From an uncultured bacterium (GTDB lineage Bacteria; Patescibacteriota; Gracilibacteria; Absconditabacterales; Absconditicoccaceae): a DNA stretch of 35,138 bases. Below are positions 1-7,814 of this stretch, one piece after another. Numbering within the stretch: position 1 is the first letter of the stretch; each line of letters opens with the position of its first letter. The notes below the pieces were generated by a model that worked only from the letters and a program-made list of their open reading frames with translations, was not told the DNA's origin and ran no database searches. The translations under genes were made by a program, and so were the position numbers. Location: contig CALMTC010000013.1 in NCBI GenBank assembly GCA_937872535.1, positions 1 through 35,138 on the forward strand, in the 5' to 3' direction.

Positions 1-105
1 CTTACCTCTTCATTATCTTATCCACTAAGTGTAAACTTTTCGCTGCAACAGCACACAAGACGAAAAAAATATATTAACAAGTAAGTAAAAATTCTTGTAT
101 TGAGA

Positions 106-133
106 TTGAAATCGATTGTGAGTTGGGTACAAT
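106..133 (+). promoter_or_regulatory. Probable sigma-70 promoter
   Basis: TTGAAA at 106-111 and TACAAT at 128-133 are separated by 16 bases and lie about 30 bases before the first start codon. Nothing else is seen in bases 1-105 except one DnaA-box-like TTATCCACT near the left edge, which is too little to call. Confidence 0.45.
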
Positions 134-163
134 CAAATAAATTTAAATCTTTTCAGATCATAA

Positions 164-592
164 ATGACCACTCTTTTTATGATAGCTGCGTTTTTATTGG
201 GAGGATTATTGGGCTATACGATCTTTTATTTTCAGTATGCTAATAGACACATCGTTAACGAGATGAGAGCAAATCTTAAGTTATACAAAAAAGAAATTGA
301 ATCAATGAGTGCCGATGCCCAAGAACATATGCAACAAAATATATTACTCAAACAAAAAGTTACGGAGCTATATGAGAAAAATGATGATTTGTCGAAAGTC
401 GTGTCGGAGTTAAGTAGATACTACTATCACATGAAAGTAGGATCGGAAAAAATCAACGAGTTAGCCAAGATTATGCAAACACCAGATGGTGATATCGAAG
501 AAAAAGTGGCAAAACTAGTTGGAGGAACGCCATTGATCGCAGCTTCGCATCCAGAAAAAAATGTGAATACATCAGGAAAAAAATTTTTTTAA
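164..592 (+). CDS. Membrane-anchored coiled-coil protein, function unknown
   Basis: This 142-residue protein begins with one hydrophobic segment (about residues 4-25, rich in Phe, Leu, Gly and Ile). A charged helical region of coiled-coil character follows (about 30-110), then a short polar tail. The shape fits an inner-membrane anchor holding a cytoplasmic or extracytoplasmic coiled coil, but no family motif is recognised. All its glycines use GGN codons, so it contains no UGA and needs no recoding to read through. The start is the first ATG after a plausible promoter. It is followed after 7 bases by a tiny open frame and then by a methyltransferase gene. The gene is confidently real; its function is not known. 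Confidence 0.75.
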   Translation: MTTLFMIAAFLLGGLLGYTIFYFQYANRHIVNEMRANLKLYKKEIESMSADAQEHMQQNILLKQKVTELYEKNDDLSKVVSELSRYYYHMKVGSEKINELAKIMQTPDGDIEEKVAKLVGGTPLIAASHPEKNVNTSGKKFF

Positions 593-599
593 GTAAACA

Positions 600-680
600 A
601 TGAATAGATCCCAAAGATTATGAAAGAAATTTTTAGGGGCTATGAAGAGAGAACATGAGGAAATAATAAATAAAAAATAA
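600..680 (+). CDS. Possible small basic peptide (26 residues)
   Basis: A short frame starts 7 bases after the preceding stop and ends with TAA. It contains one UGA, read as Gly. The product is strongly charged (many Lys, Arg and Glu) with no membrane segment. The only support is its close spacing to the upstream gene, so it may be chance. The rest of 593-736 holds nothing else recognisable. Confidence 0.25.
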
Positions 681-736
681 TATTCTGGTAAAATCGCAAT
701 ATGAAATATTTGAATTTTAGTCACTAATTCAAGAAA

Positions 737-1351
737 GTGTCGTACACTAAAACTAAGATACCAGTTCTGTCTCCACAGGAATGATTCGATGTGATGAGTA
801 AGGAAGTCAAGAAATTCTGGTCGTATCGAGATCAGATTGATCAATGAACTTGGAAAAAATATCTTCCAAGGTCTGCTACGGATCAAAAAATTCTGGATAT
901 TGGTTCAGGAGCAGGAAGGGCGTACAAGCATCTGCCGGATTATCTCAAAAAGTGATATGAAGCATGGGACATCTCTCCAAAAATGTTAAAAGAGCTCCCA
1001 TCAACGGTGAAGTCAAAGGTATTCGATGTAACGCAGCCTCGAGACGAGCCAGCAGAGAGCTTTGATTTTGTATTGTCTCTGTACACATTGGAATATATTG
1101 AAGATGTGGATTGGATTGCTTCTCAGATCTATAAAATTCTCAAACCATGATGAAAACGACTTGCAGTCCATGTCCCTCAGCGCCGTGAGGATAAGGTCCT
1201 TGTAAAAGGTAAGACATTGAGAATAGAAAATCACTATCATAGGTTTGAAGAAATAGAAGAAATTGTCGAAAAAAACTTTTTTGGAGTAGTAGAGACGCCG
1301 TTATATGATGGGTCTACGATCTTTGCTAAGACATACTGCTTCCAGAAATAA
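737..1351 (+). CDS. Class I SAM-dependent methyltransferase
   Basis: Read with UGA = Gly this gives about 204 residues. Motif I (ILDIGSGAGRAY) is in the N-terminal third, and an acidic position after beta-2 (AWDIS) follows. A motif IV-like segment (FDFVLSLYTLEYIED) precedes the motif V-like LKPGGKRLAVHVP, whose two adjacent glycines are both UGA. This is the Rossmann-like methyltransferase fold (Methyltransf_11 type); the substrate cannot be told. The start is uncertain. GTG at 737 gives an N-terminus containing KIPVLSPQEGFDV, which looks like real protein, while ATG at 794 would give 185 residues. A sigma-factor gene starts 19 bases downstream, so the two may be co-transcribed. Confidence 0.8.
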
Positions 1352-1370
1352 ATTTAAAAGATATTGTGTA

Positions 1371-1946
1371 ATGCAACATTTTACTAAGGAGTTCATAGAA
1401 CTTCTCGCCAAAAAAGATTCTTTTGCCTTCAATCAGTTTTATTTAGAGACTACTGATCGTTTTTTTCGTCATCTCAAATATCAGTATCGTATGCCAGAAC
1501 AAGATGCGATGGATGTTCTTTCAGACTTGTATGTTAAATGTCGAAATACTTTTGATAGATATGATAGCTCCTATTCTTTTGAAAGTTTTGTATGGATGAT
1601 TTTTAGAAATGTGATAAACGATTTTCTCAAGAAAAAGAAAGATAGTTTTTTTTCAGATCTCAATCGAACTAATTCTGCAGAAGATGAAAATATAGCATTT
1701 GAAGATACGATAGAATCTGTAGAGGCATCGTCGCTTGATCTTCTTGAGAAAGATTATCAGTATGATCGTATTCAGCAGTCTTTATCTCATTTGCCAGTCT
1801 CTTATAGAGAAGTTCTTTTTTTGAAATTTGCAGAGTGACATTCAAATAGTGAGATTGCGACGATTACTTGAGATTCAGAGGATAATGTGAGGAAAAAACT
1901 TTCAAGGGGTATCAAAAGGCTCAAAGAACAGCTAGAAAATACATAA
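1371..1946 (+). CDS. RNA polymerase sigma factor, sigma-70/ECF-like
   Basis: This 191-residue protein has region 2-like sequence at about residues 20-85 (YRMPEQDAMDVLSDLYVKC, then SFESFVWMIFRNVINDFLKK). An acidic linker follows. Region 4 with a helix-turn-helix lies at about 130-185 (LSHLPVSYREVLFLKFAEG, then HSNSEIATITGDSEDNVRKK). Length and layout match ECF-type sigma factors, which bind core RNA polymerase and direct it to a limited promoter set. Two glycines in region 4 are UGA. Without recoding the gene would lose its DNA-binding domain. ATG 1371 was chosen because an earlier in-frame ATG (1305) lies inside the preceding gene. No anti-sigma gene is visible beside it. Confidence 0.88.
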
Positions 1947-2079
1947 TTTGAAATTATTATTACAAAAATGTCAATCTTAATCAAAGGTCTTTTCTCTGGC
2001 TTCCGCTAAATGTGGCTCCAAAACTATTGTTTCTCTGATGCTAAAAAAGAATAAAAAAAACAAAAAAAGAAAGAAACAT

Positions 2080-2107
2080 TTGAAAAACAATAGTTGTAGT
2101 GTATTAT
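2080..2107 (+). promoter_or_regulatory. Promoter of the HU gene
   Basis: TTGAAA at 2080-2085 and TATTAT at 2102-2107 are 16 bases apart, about 37 bases before the HU start codon. The leader is A-rich and lacks a Shine-Dalgarno sequence. Confidence 0.5.
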
Positions 2108-2143
2108 GACACTGTTTTTATCTTTAACTTACTAAAAACAACT

Positions 2144-2419
2144 ATGACAAAAACAGCATTGGTTGCTCACTTGGCTACAAAATTAGGTGTTACTAAAAAA
2201 ATGTCTAACGACATGGTAAATGTATTCGTAGACGCTGTAATCGCTTCAGTTAAAAAAACTGGAGAAGTTAGAATCCAAGGTTTTGGTACATTCAAAGCTT
2301 CTAAAAGAGACGCTAGAATGGGTGTTAATCCAAGAAATCCATCTCAAAAAATCAAAATTCCTGCTATGAGAATTCCTACATTCAAAGCTGGAGCTGATTT
2401 CAAAAAAGCTGTTAGATAA
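2144..2419 (+). CDS. hup: HU/IHF family nucleoid DNA-binding protein
   Basis: This 91-residue protein is the standard HU length. The N-terminal helical dimerisation part begins MTKTALVAHLATKLGV. The beta-arm region carries the conserved RIQGFGTFKASKRDAR and the GVNPRNP tip, with the Pro that inserts between DNA bases. HU dimers bend and compact DNA and assist replication and recombination. ATG 2144 matches the family N-terminus; a frame continuing upstream to 2099 adds a non-family extension. All glycines use GGT or GGA and none uses UGA, as might be expected for a highly expressed gene. The gene stands alone between its own promoter and a strong hairpin terminator. Confidence 0.95.
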   Translation: MTKTALVAHLATKLGVTKKMSNDMVNVFVDAVIASVKKTGEVRIQGFGTFKASKRDARMGVNPRNPSQKIKIPAMRIPTFKAGADFKKAVR

Positions 2420-2435
2420 TACTAAAAAATTAAGT

Positions 2436-2463
2436 GGAAATGCTCGCTTCGGCGGGCTTTTCC
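2436..2463 (+). terminator. Rho-independent terminator of the HU gene
   Basis: The stem GCTCGC/GCGGGC closes on a TTCG tetraloop, is flanked by complementary GGAAA/TTTTCC, and is followed by a short T run. It lies 17 bases after the HU stop. Confidence 0.8.
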
Positions 2464-2487
2464 GATAAATAATAAATAATATTATTA

Positions 2488-2722
2488 TAAAAAAGCTTAT
2501 AAGAATTTTTCTCAGTAAACACTGAACACAACCGGGTCTTTTGGTGGAGAAACCAAACTGTGTCAATAAAATTCGAGAAAGTTTCTGTATGTAAAAGAGG
2601 TATAGTCCAAGAAAATAGCCCATTTCGTTGTATTTCTTCCAAATGACGGTTATCTATTGTACTCCCTACTCCCGCTATTTACGACCAAGAAACGATCAAA
2701 AAAGCTTTTACAACTAAAGGAT
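2488..2722 (+). ncRNA. Candidate structured RNA, unidentified
   Basis: The 2464-2824 gap has stop codons in every + frame, so it is not coding there. It is less AT-rich than its flanks and can fold. AAAAGCTT (2491-2498) pairs with AAGCTTTT (2702-2709) as an 8-bp closing stem. Inside, TCAGT/ACTGA forms a tetraloop hairpin (2512-2525). ACACA/TGTGT (2526-2530, 2559-2563) encloses TTTGGT/ACCAAA (2540-2545, 2552-2557). A hairpin with a T run follows at about 2723-2754. RNase P RNA, tmRNA and SRP RNA were compared from memory and none matches well. Strand and identity are inferred. Confidence 0.35.
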
Positions 2723-2754
2723 AGTGCTTCTTCGCTCGAAGCTCTATTTTTTTT
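2723..2754 (+). terminator. Possible terminator on the + strand
   Basis: GCTTC (2726-2730) pairs with GAAGC (2738-2742), and an eight-T run follows (2747-2754). The stem is short. No + strand protein gene precedes it closely, which supports a non-coding transcript at 2488-2722. RecJ transcripts on the other strand end nearby. Confidence 0.35.
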
Positions 2755-2824
2755 ATAAAAAAATCTGTTTGAGATTAAGCAGACCAGCAGATCAGTTTTT
2801 TCAACAATTACCAGAAAAAAAGTA

Positions 2825-4480
2825 TTAGAAAATGCCCTGTATATCAATAAAAACTCAGCCATTGAAAGTATCTTTTTTAAGCTTCCCAGCCAGCGAGATT
2901 TTTTGTCAGATTTGGAAGTTTTCCAGAAGACCACCTTTTGATCGATGCATAGCCTGAAACTCAGTTCCATCATAGAAAAATTGAAATTTGAGATGGCCGT
3001 TACCTCTGGAGCCAACCTTATTGACTGTAAGGATAGTTGCATTTTCTATGAAAAAAAGTGGCTCTTCATTGCCCTGTCCAAATGGTTCTAGCTTCATCAA
3101 ATTATCCAGCGTGAGAGAACTAATTTCTTGAGGATAAAGTTTGGTATCAATCTTCATAATTTTTTCGAGATTAAGCTCTTGCAGGAGATTTTTACAGTAT
3201 GTTCTCATCGAATTGAGCAAAGTATCCACATTTTCCAGCTTCACAGTCAATCAGCCAGCTTGCTTATGACCTCAGTACCTTTCAAGCAAATCACCGTGAG
3301 CAATCAGCATATCGATCACGCTAAAATATTCAGGTCCTCTCAGACTAGCTACAGCTACACCTTTTTCTGGGCAAAGTGAAAGGACTATCGAAGGTTTATT
3401 GTTTTTTTCTGTAATTCTACCAGACACAATCCCGATAATCCCCTCATGAAATTCTTCAGAGTGCGCAGTCAATAAAAAATCATCGTGACAGAGCATCTTT
3501 TCAGCAAGTTTAGAAGCTTGATCTTGTAGTTTTTTTCTTTCAGTATTGATCGATTCTATCATATCGAGATGTTCACGCTGTTTTTCTCAGGTATGAAGCA
3601 GAGTATATAGACTTTTGTAAGGACTGACAATTCTCCCACCAGCATTGATCCTCGGCCCAATAATATAGCCAATATGAAACGAATTGATGTCGTCTTTGAT
3701 CCCTAGATAGTCGATAAAACTGATGAGCGATTCAGGAATATCAGATTTTTGATTGAGTAATTTGAGCCCTTGTTTGACCATCACTCTATTTTCATCGACG
3801 AGAGGCACACAATCCGCTACTGTCGCAATCGCCACTACTGGTAAAAAATAATTAAAAATTTTTTTTCTCTGCTCAATGTCATGATTTTCAGCTTCAAGGT
3901 AACCATTAAGTAATTTAAAAGCTACTCCTGCTCCACAAATTCATTTAAAATTATAATCTGGTGATACCTGAGGATTAACTACTGCACAGGCTTCTGGGAT
4001 TGTTTCTAGGTTTTTATGATGATCGGTGATAACTAAATCAATTCAGATTTCTTTGGCATGAAGAGCTTCATTGATTGAAGTAATCCCATTATCAACAGTA
4101 ATAACAAGATCGACAGATTTTTCTTTCATCTCATCCAGATGAAAACTTTTTAATCAGTAGCCATCTTCAAGTCTATTAGGAAACATGATGCTAATATTTT
4201 CGTATTTCAAAAATTTTCTAAAAAAAGTATACAGCATAAAACTCGAAGTAATCCCATCAACATCATAATCTCCAAAAATCATGATTTTTTCTTGTTTGGT
4301 GAGAGCTTGCTTGATTCTATCAATTGCCTTATTCATATCAGCCAGTTTAAAGGGGCTGATTCGATATTTTTTCATTGTAGGATTGAGAAATTCTTCAACA
4401 TCATCTTCGACAGATCTGACTTTGAGAAGCCTTTCGATAAGAGATAGACCCGGATCTTCAAAAAGAATGCTATAGTTCAT
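2825..4480 (-). CDS. recJ: Single-stranded-DNA-specific exonuclease RecJ
   Basis: The protein has 551 residues, close to the usual RecJ length. The DHH phosphoesterase domain shows motif I FGDYDVDG (about residues 69-76), motif II VDNGIT (about 129-134), motif III TDHH (about 152-155) and VATVADCVPL further on. The metal-binding GPRINAGGRI and HEGIIGIVSGRI motifs follow. The DHHA1 part carries LLERYGGHKQAGGLTV, and the protein ends in an OB-like tail. RecJ degrades single-stranded DNA 5' to 3' in recombination and mismatch repair. Several UGA codons are read as Gly, including within YGGHKQAGG. The first UAA in frame is at 2825. The gene is divergent from a possible nuclease gene and close to xseA, which encodes another single-strand exonuclease. 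Confidence 0.97.
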
Positions 4481-4510
4481 GGCTTCATTATCTCATCTCA
4501 TAAATAATTC

Positions 4511-4538
4511 ACTATACTCCGACGGAGGTCTCTTGCAA
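4511..4538 (-). promoter_or_regulatory. recJ promoter with a palindrome in its spacer
   Basis: On the minus strand TTGCAA (4533-4538) and TATAGT (4511-4516) are 16 bases apart, about 30 bases before the recJ start. The spacer holds the perfect dyad CTCCGaCGGAG (4517-4527), placed where a repressor or MerR-type activator could act. The dyad is seen; its role as an operator is inferred. Confidence 0.45.
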
Positions 4539-4706
4539 GTATTTTAAGTTGACTTTTAAAAAAATCTCAGAAAATCAGACTAGAGTAAGTTTAAAAACTG
4601 AGAGATTTTATGATGAGAGATGAAAGAGATGTAAATGAAATAAAAATAATGATAAAAAATGATAGTCTGATAACAAAAACAAAGTGCAAAAAAATATGAC
4701 ACAAAA

Positions 4707-4735
4707 TTGACAAAATACTAAAAAAAACATAGAAT
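4707..4735 (+). promoter_or_regulatory. Promoter for the 4767 gene
   Basis: TTGACA (4707-4712) and TAGAAT (4730-4735) have a 17-base spacer and lie 31 bases before the start codon. This is close to the sigma-70 consensus. The rest of 4539-4706 is AT-rich with no other clear signal. Confidence 0.6.
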
Positions 4736-4766
4736 TAATGAGATTTATGTTCTTAAAAAATCAGGA

Positions 4767-5810
4767 ATGGTATGAAGAAAGATAAATGAAAATAGTACAA
4801 CAAATTCTACGAGTACTGAGACTCTGAAGGAATTTGTAAAACAGAGCAAAAAAGATCTCATCCAGTTTGAACATAGTAGAGGAATATATGAGCTTTTAAT
4901 CGATCAGGGATGAACTTTTTTGCCAGAAGGCGATAAATATCTCAAAGAGCTTGTGGATAAGCAAGTAGACAGTAAAAAATTAAATTGAGTGCAAGAAGAA
5001 CAAAAAAATGTTTTGAGAGAAAAACAGTGATTTTCTCTTTATAGTTTGATGGCTTTGGTGATTGATAATAATAAAAAGTTAGCTGAATTAGTCTATCCCA
5101 AGATTTTGAATAAGCAAGTATCAGAATGAAATCTTTCAGAAGAAGAAAAAAAAAGTTTTGAGATTATTCAAGATTATCTAGTATCTCAAATAAGTTTACA
5201 TAGCCTTGATGATTCCTTTTTGCGTGAAGATCAGCAAATTTTACCAGTGATTGCGAGGGCTGATAAAGTGTATAAAAATATTCAAGTAAAAAATAAAGAA
5301 AACGAGGTAGATCAAAATGATAATCAAGTGATGTTGATCTATTTAAGAGAATTATTTTCAGCTCTTTATATCGAAAAAAAACTAGCAGAAAAAAATAAGT
5401 ATGTAAAAAGTAAGTCTATTGACAATAAAGCCTGAAATACAGTGGAGTCTGGGAAACCAAAAGAGATGGGAGAACTCATAAATAGCAGTATTTTAGCTGG
5501 AAAAGAGGTTAAGTGTTTCAAAGCACCCTATTGGATGGACAACCAGCGAGGTATCGATCTGATCTTGTGTGTAAAAATGTGAAAAAATACGCAAGTTCTT
5601 TTACTGGATACTAAATTTAGACTGCAAGACGCGATTTCTGAGCCACCAGCTCCCAGAACTATCTCTGAAAAACAGAAAAAGGTAATTGAAGAGCTTGTAG
5701 AAAAGAACTATGATAAAGACTGAGTTATCACAGTAGCTGGTAAAACTCTAGTAGTCACAATGGATGTGAAGGAAATTAGTAATTTTGCTAAGCAAATGAT
5801 AGTGGGCTAA
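4767..5810 (+). CDS. Uncharacterised protein with possible PD-(D/E)xK nuclease core
   Basis: This 347-residue soluble protein is read through several UGA glycines. The N-terminal two thirds are charged and helical with no recognised family. The C-terminal part contains RGIDLIL (about 260-266) and, after a short hydrophilic stretch, QVLLLDTKFR (about 275-284). This gives the order hydrophobic-Asp263 ... Asp280-x-Lys282 on predicted beta strands, as in PD-(D/E)xK nucleases. A basic region and a C-terminal helix follow. The nuclease idea rests on this pattern plus neighbours (recJ, xseA). It could equally be an unrelated fold. It has its own near-consensus promoter. Confidence 0.75.
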
Positions 5811-5822
5811 TGAAAGAAAATA

Positions 5823-5850
5823 TTGACATTTAGTTTTAAATTGTTATAAA
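5823..5850 (+). promoter_or_regulatory. Promoter of the 5865 gene
   Basis: TTGACA (5823-5828) and TATAAA (5845-5850) have a 16-base spacer, 14 bases before the ATG. The 5' leader would be very short, possibly fewer than 10 bases, with no ribosome-binding site. Confidence 0.6.
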
Positions 5851-5864
5851 TAAAAAAACAAAAC

Positions 5865-6101
5865 ATGGAAAAAAACGGAGAAGTAGACAAGAAGATATCG
5901 ATTGACTCAGCGATTGATGAGGTAATTCAATCTCGTTGTCACGAGTTAAATGAAGACGAAAAACAGAGCCTTAAGAAGGTTCTTATGAAAAAAATTATTA
6001 AACTAGTTGACTCTTTTTTTGAGGAAAACCCCGACAGTAATTCTGCTAGAGAGTCTATCAATAAAGCAATAACTGAAGAACTTGAAGGGCTTCTTGAATA
6101 G
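5865..6101 (+). CDS. Small acidic helical protein, function unknown
   Basis: A 78-residue protein rich in Glu, Lys and Ser, predicted to be largely helical. A middle segment (KKVLMKKIIKLVDSFFEE) may be amphipathic. It has no signal peptide, membrane segment or known motif. It contains no UGA codon. A near-consensus promoter stands directly upstream and a strong terminator directly downstream, so it is a single-gene transcription unit. Being a short independent unit without UGA suggests it may be well expressed, but its role is unknown. Confidence 0.75.
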   Translation: MEKNGEVDKKISIDSAIDEVIQSRCHELNEDEKQSLKKVLMKKIIKLVDSFFEENPDSNSARESINKAITEELEGLLE

Positions 6102-6118
6102 ATAGATAAACCCAAAAA

Positions 6119-6152
6119 CCCCCGTTTCTTTTTTTGAGGAAACGGGTTTTTA
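6119..6152 (+). terminator. Strong rho-independent terminator
   Basis: CCCGTTTC (6121-6128) pairs with GAAACGGG (6139-6146), and a T run follows. It begins about 18 bases after the stop of the 5865 gene. Confidence 0.9.
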
Positions 6153-6250
6153 TATAAAAAAATTCCAAAAATATTTTACAGAAAAAAAGAGTAGCACTCA
6201 GAAAAAAGTTTATTATAACCAGAAATGTTTTTACATTCACCAGATAAAAA

Positions 6251-7429
6251 ATGTTATTTTCTTATAAATTATCCGAGGTGATTTCCATTGTAGAAAAGTG
6301 ATTCAAGGAACTTTTTTGAGGGTTCGTTTTTTGGTTTGAAGCGGAGCTGCAGAGGGTAAATGTGGTCGGGAAAAATGTCTACTGTGAGCTGATAGAATTA
6401 CAATCAGATGGCTCAGTAAAAGCAAAAGTAAAGGGCATCATTTTTGATCGTTCGCTCCTGAGCGATTTTTTAGAAGCGACGAAGTTAGAAAATATCGACG
6501 CTCTCAAGGGAAAAAAATTATTGATGCAGTGAAAAATAAATTTCCACCCAGAGTATGGCTTAGGAATTGTGATCAAAGATTTTTCGGTCGAGTATACGAT
6601 CTGACAGCTCAAAAAACAACAAGATGACATCATCGAGCGTCTTCAGAAACTTGGCATCGCCCAAGCTAATAAGATGAAAGAAATCGGTTTCCCTCCCTAT
6701 ACAGTGGCTGTCATTAGCTCAGAAAAAGCCCAATGATTAAAAGATTTTTCATCTATTCTTCAGCAAAGTGGCTATCTAGTAACAGAAAAATTATATCCAG
6801 CTATGATTCACGGTAACGAAGCTATAGAATCAGTAAATAAAGCTTTTTCTCAAATCGAAATAGATATAAAAGCTGGTCAAAAAATAGATCTGATTGCAAT
6901 TGTGAGATGAGGAGGGGAGGAAAGTGGTATTCTCTGGCAAAATGACTTCTCTCTTGCCCAGCAGATCTGTCAATCCTCAGTTCCCGTAATGCTTGCCGTG
7001 GGTCACACGAGCGATCAGTCGGTTCTCGACCAGCTAGTTCGCTTTCCAGCCAAGACACCAAGTGATGCAGCACACATTCTCATCCAGATTCTCGATGACT
7101 ATGCCAATCGTATTCTCTCACTTTCTCTTCAAATCAGTTCTGCTACAACCCAAAAACTTTCTCTTCTCAGTGAAAAACTTTCTTTTTTAACTCAAAATAT
7201 TCAATTTCTGGCTACTGCAAAACTAAAAAAAATTAAAGAAAATATCGATCAACGAACAGCAACCATCGCCAACTTTCAACCAGAAAAAATGCTCCTTCGC
7301 GGTTATTCGCTTCTTTTCATGTCTGATGGTTCTCTCGTCACTTCTACCAAACTAAAAACTCTTTCTTCTGGTGACTCTCTCTCGATCAAAACCTATGATA
7401 AAACTATCAAAGTCACTATTTCTGAATAA
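6251..7429 (+). CDS. xseA: Exodeoxyribonuclease VII large subunit
   Basis: The protein has 392 residues, slightly short for XseA. The N-terminal OB-fold region starts MLFSYKLSEVISIVEKGF and includes the family-typical FWFEAELQRVN and KLLMQGKINFHPEYGLGIVI. The central catalytic part has FPPYTVAVISSEKAQG (about residues 147-162), IAIVRGGGEES and SVPVMLAVGHTSDQSVLD. A C-terminal coiled-coil region follows, then the usual GYSLL and SGDSLSIK tail. With the small subunit XseB it degrades single-stranded DNA. Several family glycines, including one in RGGG, are UGA. No xseB is recognised here, though it is small and easily missed. Confidence 0.95.
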
Positions 7430-7475
7430 ATATTTTCGAAAAAAATTGAGGGAAAGCAGATCGCTAGCAATCCAC

Positions 7476-7618
7476 GCCGTTTATATTCCGCAGGATCCAA
7501 TAAAAGAAACACAGACGAAGGAGAAAAGACTTAAGAATTCGACTGGGTCCCTCAGGGGAGGAGAATTCTTCGTCAGCCAGCCTTAATCGAAATAATCGAG
7601 CGTATGACTATAAACGGC
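7476..7618 (+). ncRNA. Candidate structured RNA, unidentified
   Basis: Between xseA and the next gene (7430-7814) this core is clearly richer in G+C than its surroundings. It is enclosed by a perfect 10-bp stem, GCCGTTTATA (7476-7485) with TATAAACGGC (7609-7618). Inside, AAGAATTC (7533-7540) pairs with GAATTCTT (7563-7570), and ACGAAG with CTTCGT offers an alternative pairing. All + frames have stops within it. A stable conserved RNA is a reasonable reading. Upstream GGGAAAGC and downstream GACAGAA faintly recall RNase P RNA core elements, but the match is too weak to name. Strand is inferred. The rest of the gap (7619-7814) has no clear gene. Confidence 0.4.
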
Positions 7619-7814
7619 TAGACCTTTTAAGGTGAGAAAATATTTTCAATATAGGACAAGAAAAGAAAGTACTACCGGTCCAGCGAGGACAGAAAAAGAT
7701 TAGTGAATTTCACATTGACCAGAAGAAAAAATTTAATGTATCTTTCAAGTTTTGTATTTGAATTTCCTCCCCAAAAAACTATCTACAAGTATGATTTATT
7801 TTTTCATCATTAAG

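Noticed and set aside
1-60. DnaA-box-like TTATCCACT near the left edge
   Set aside because: A single imperfect site is not enough to call an origin.
1305-1370. Earlier ATG for the sigma factor
   Set aside because: It lies inside the preceding methyltransferase and adds residues without sigma-factor character.
2430-2642. Minus-strand frame between hup and recJ
   Set aside because: It starts at a TTG, runs into the hup terminator and has no family features. The segment is better explained as RNA or spacer.
7371-7586. Open frame overlapping the end of xseA
   Set aside because: It overlaps xseA in another frame and then covers the foldable GC-rich segment. The product has no protein-like character.
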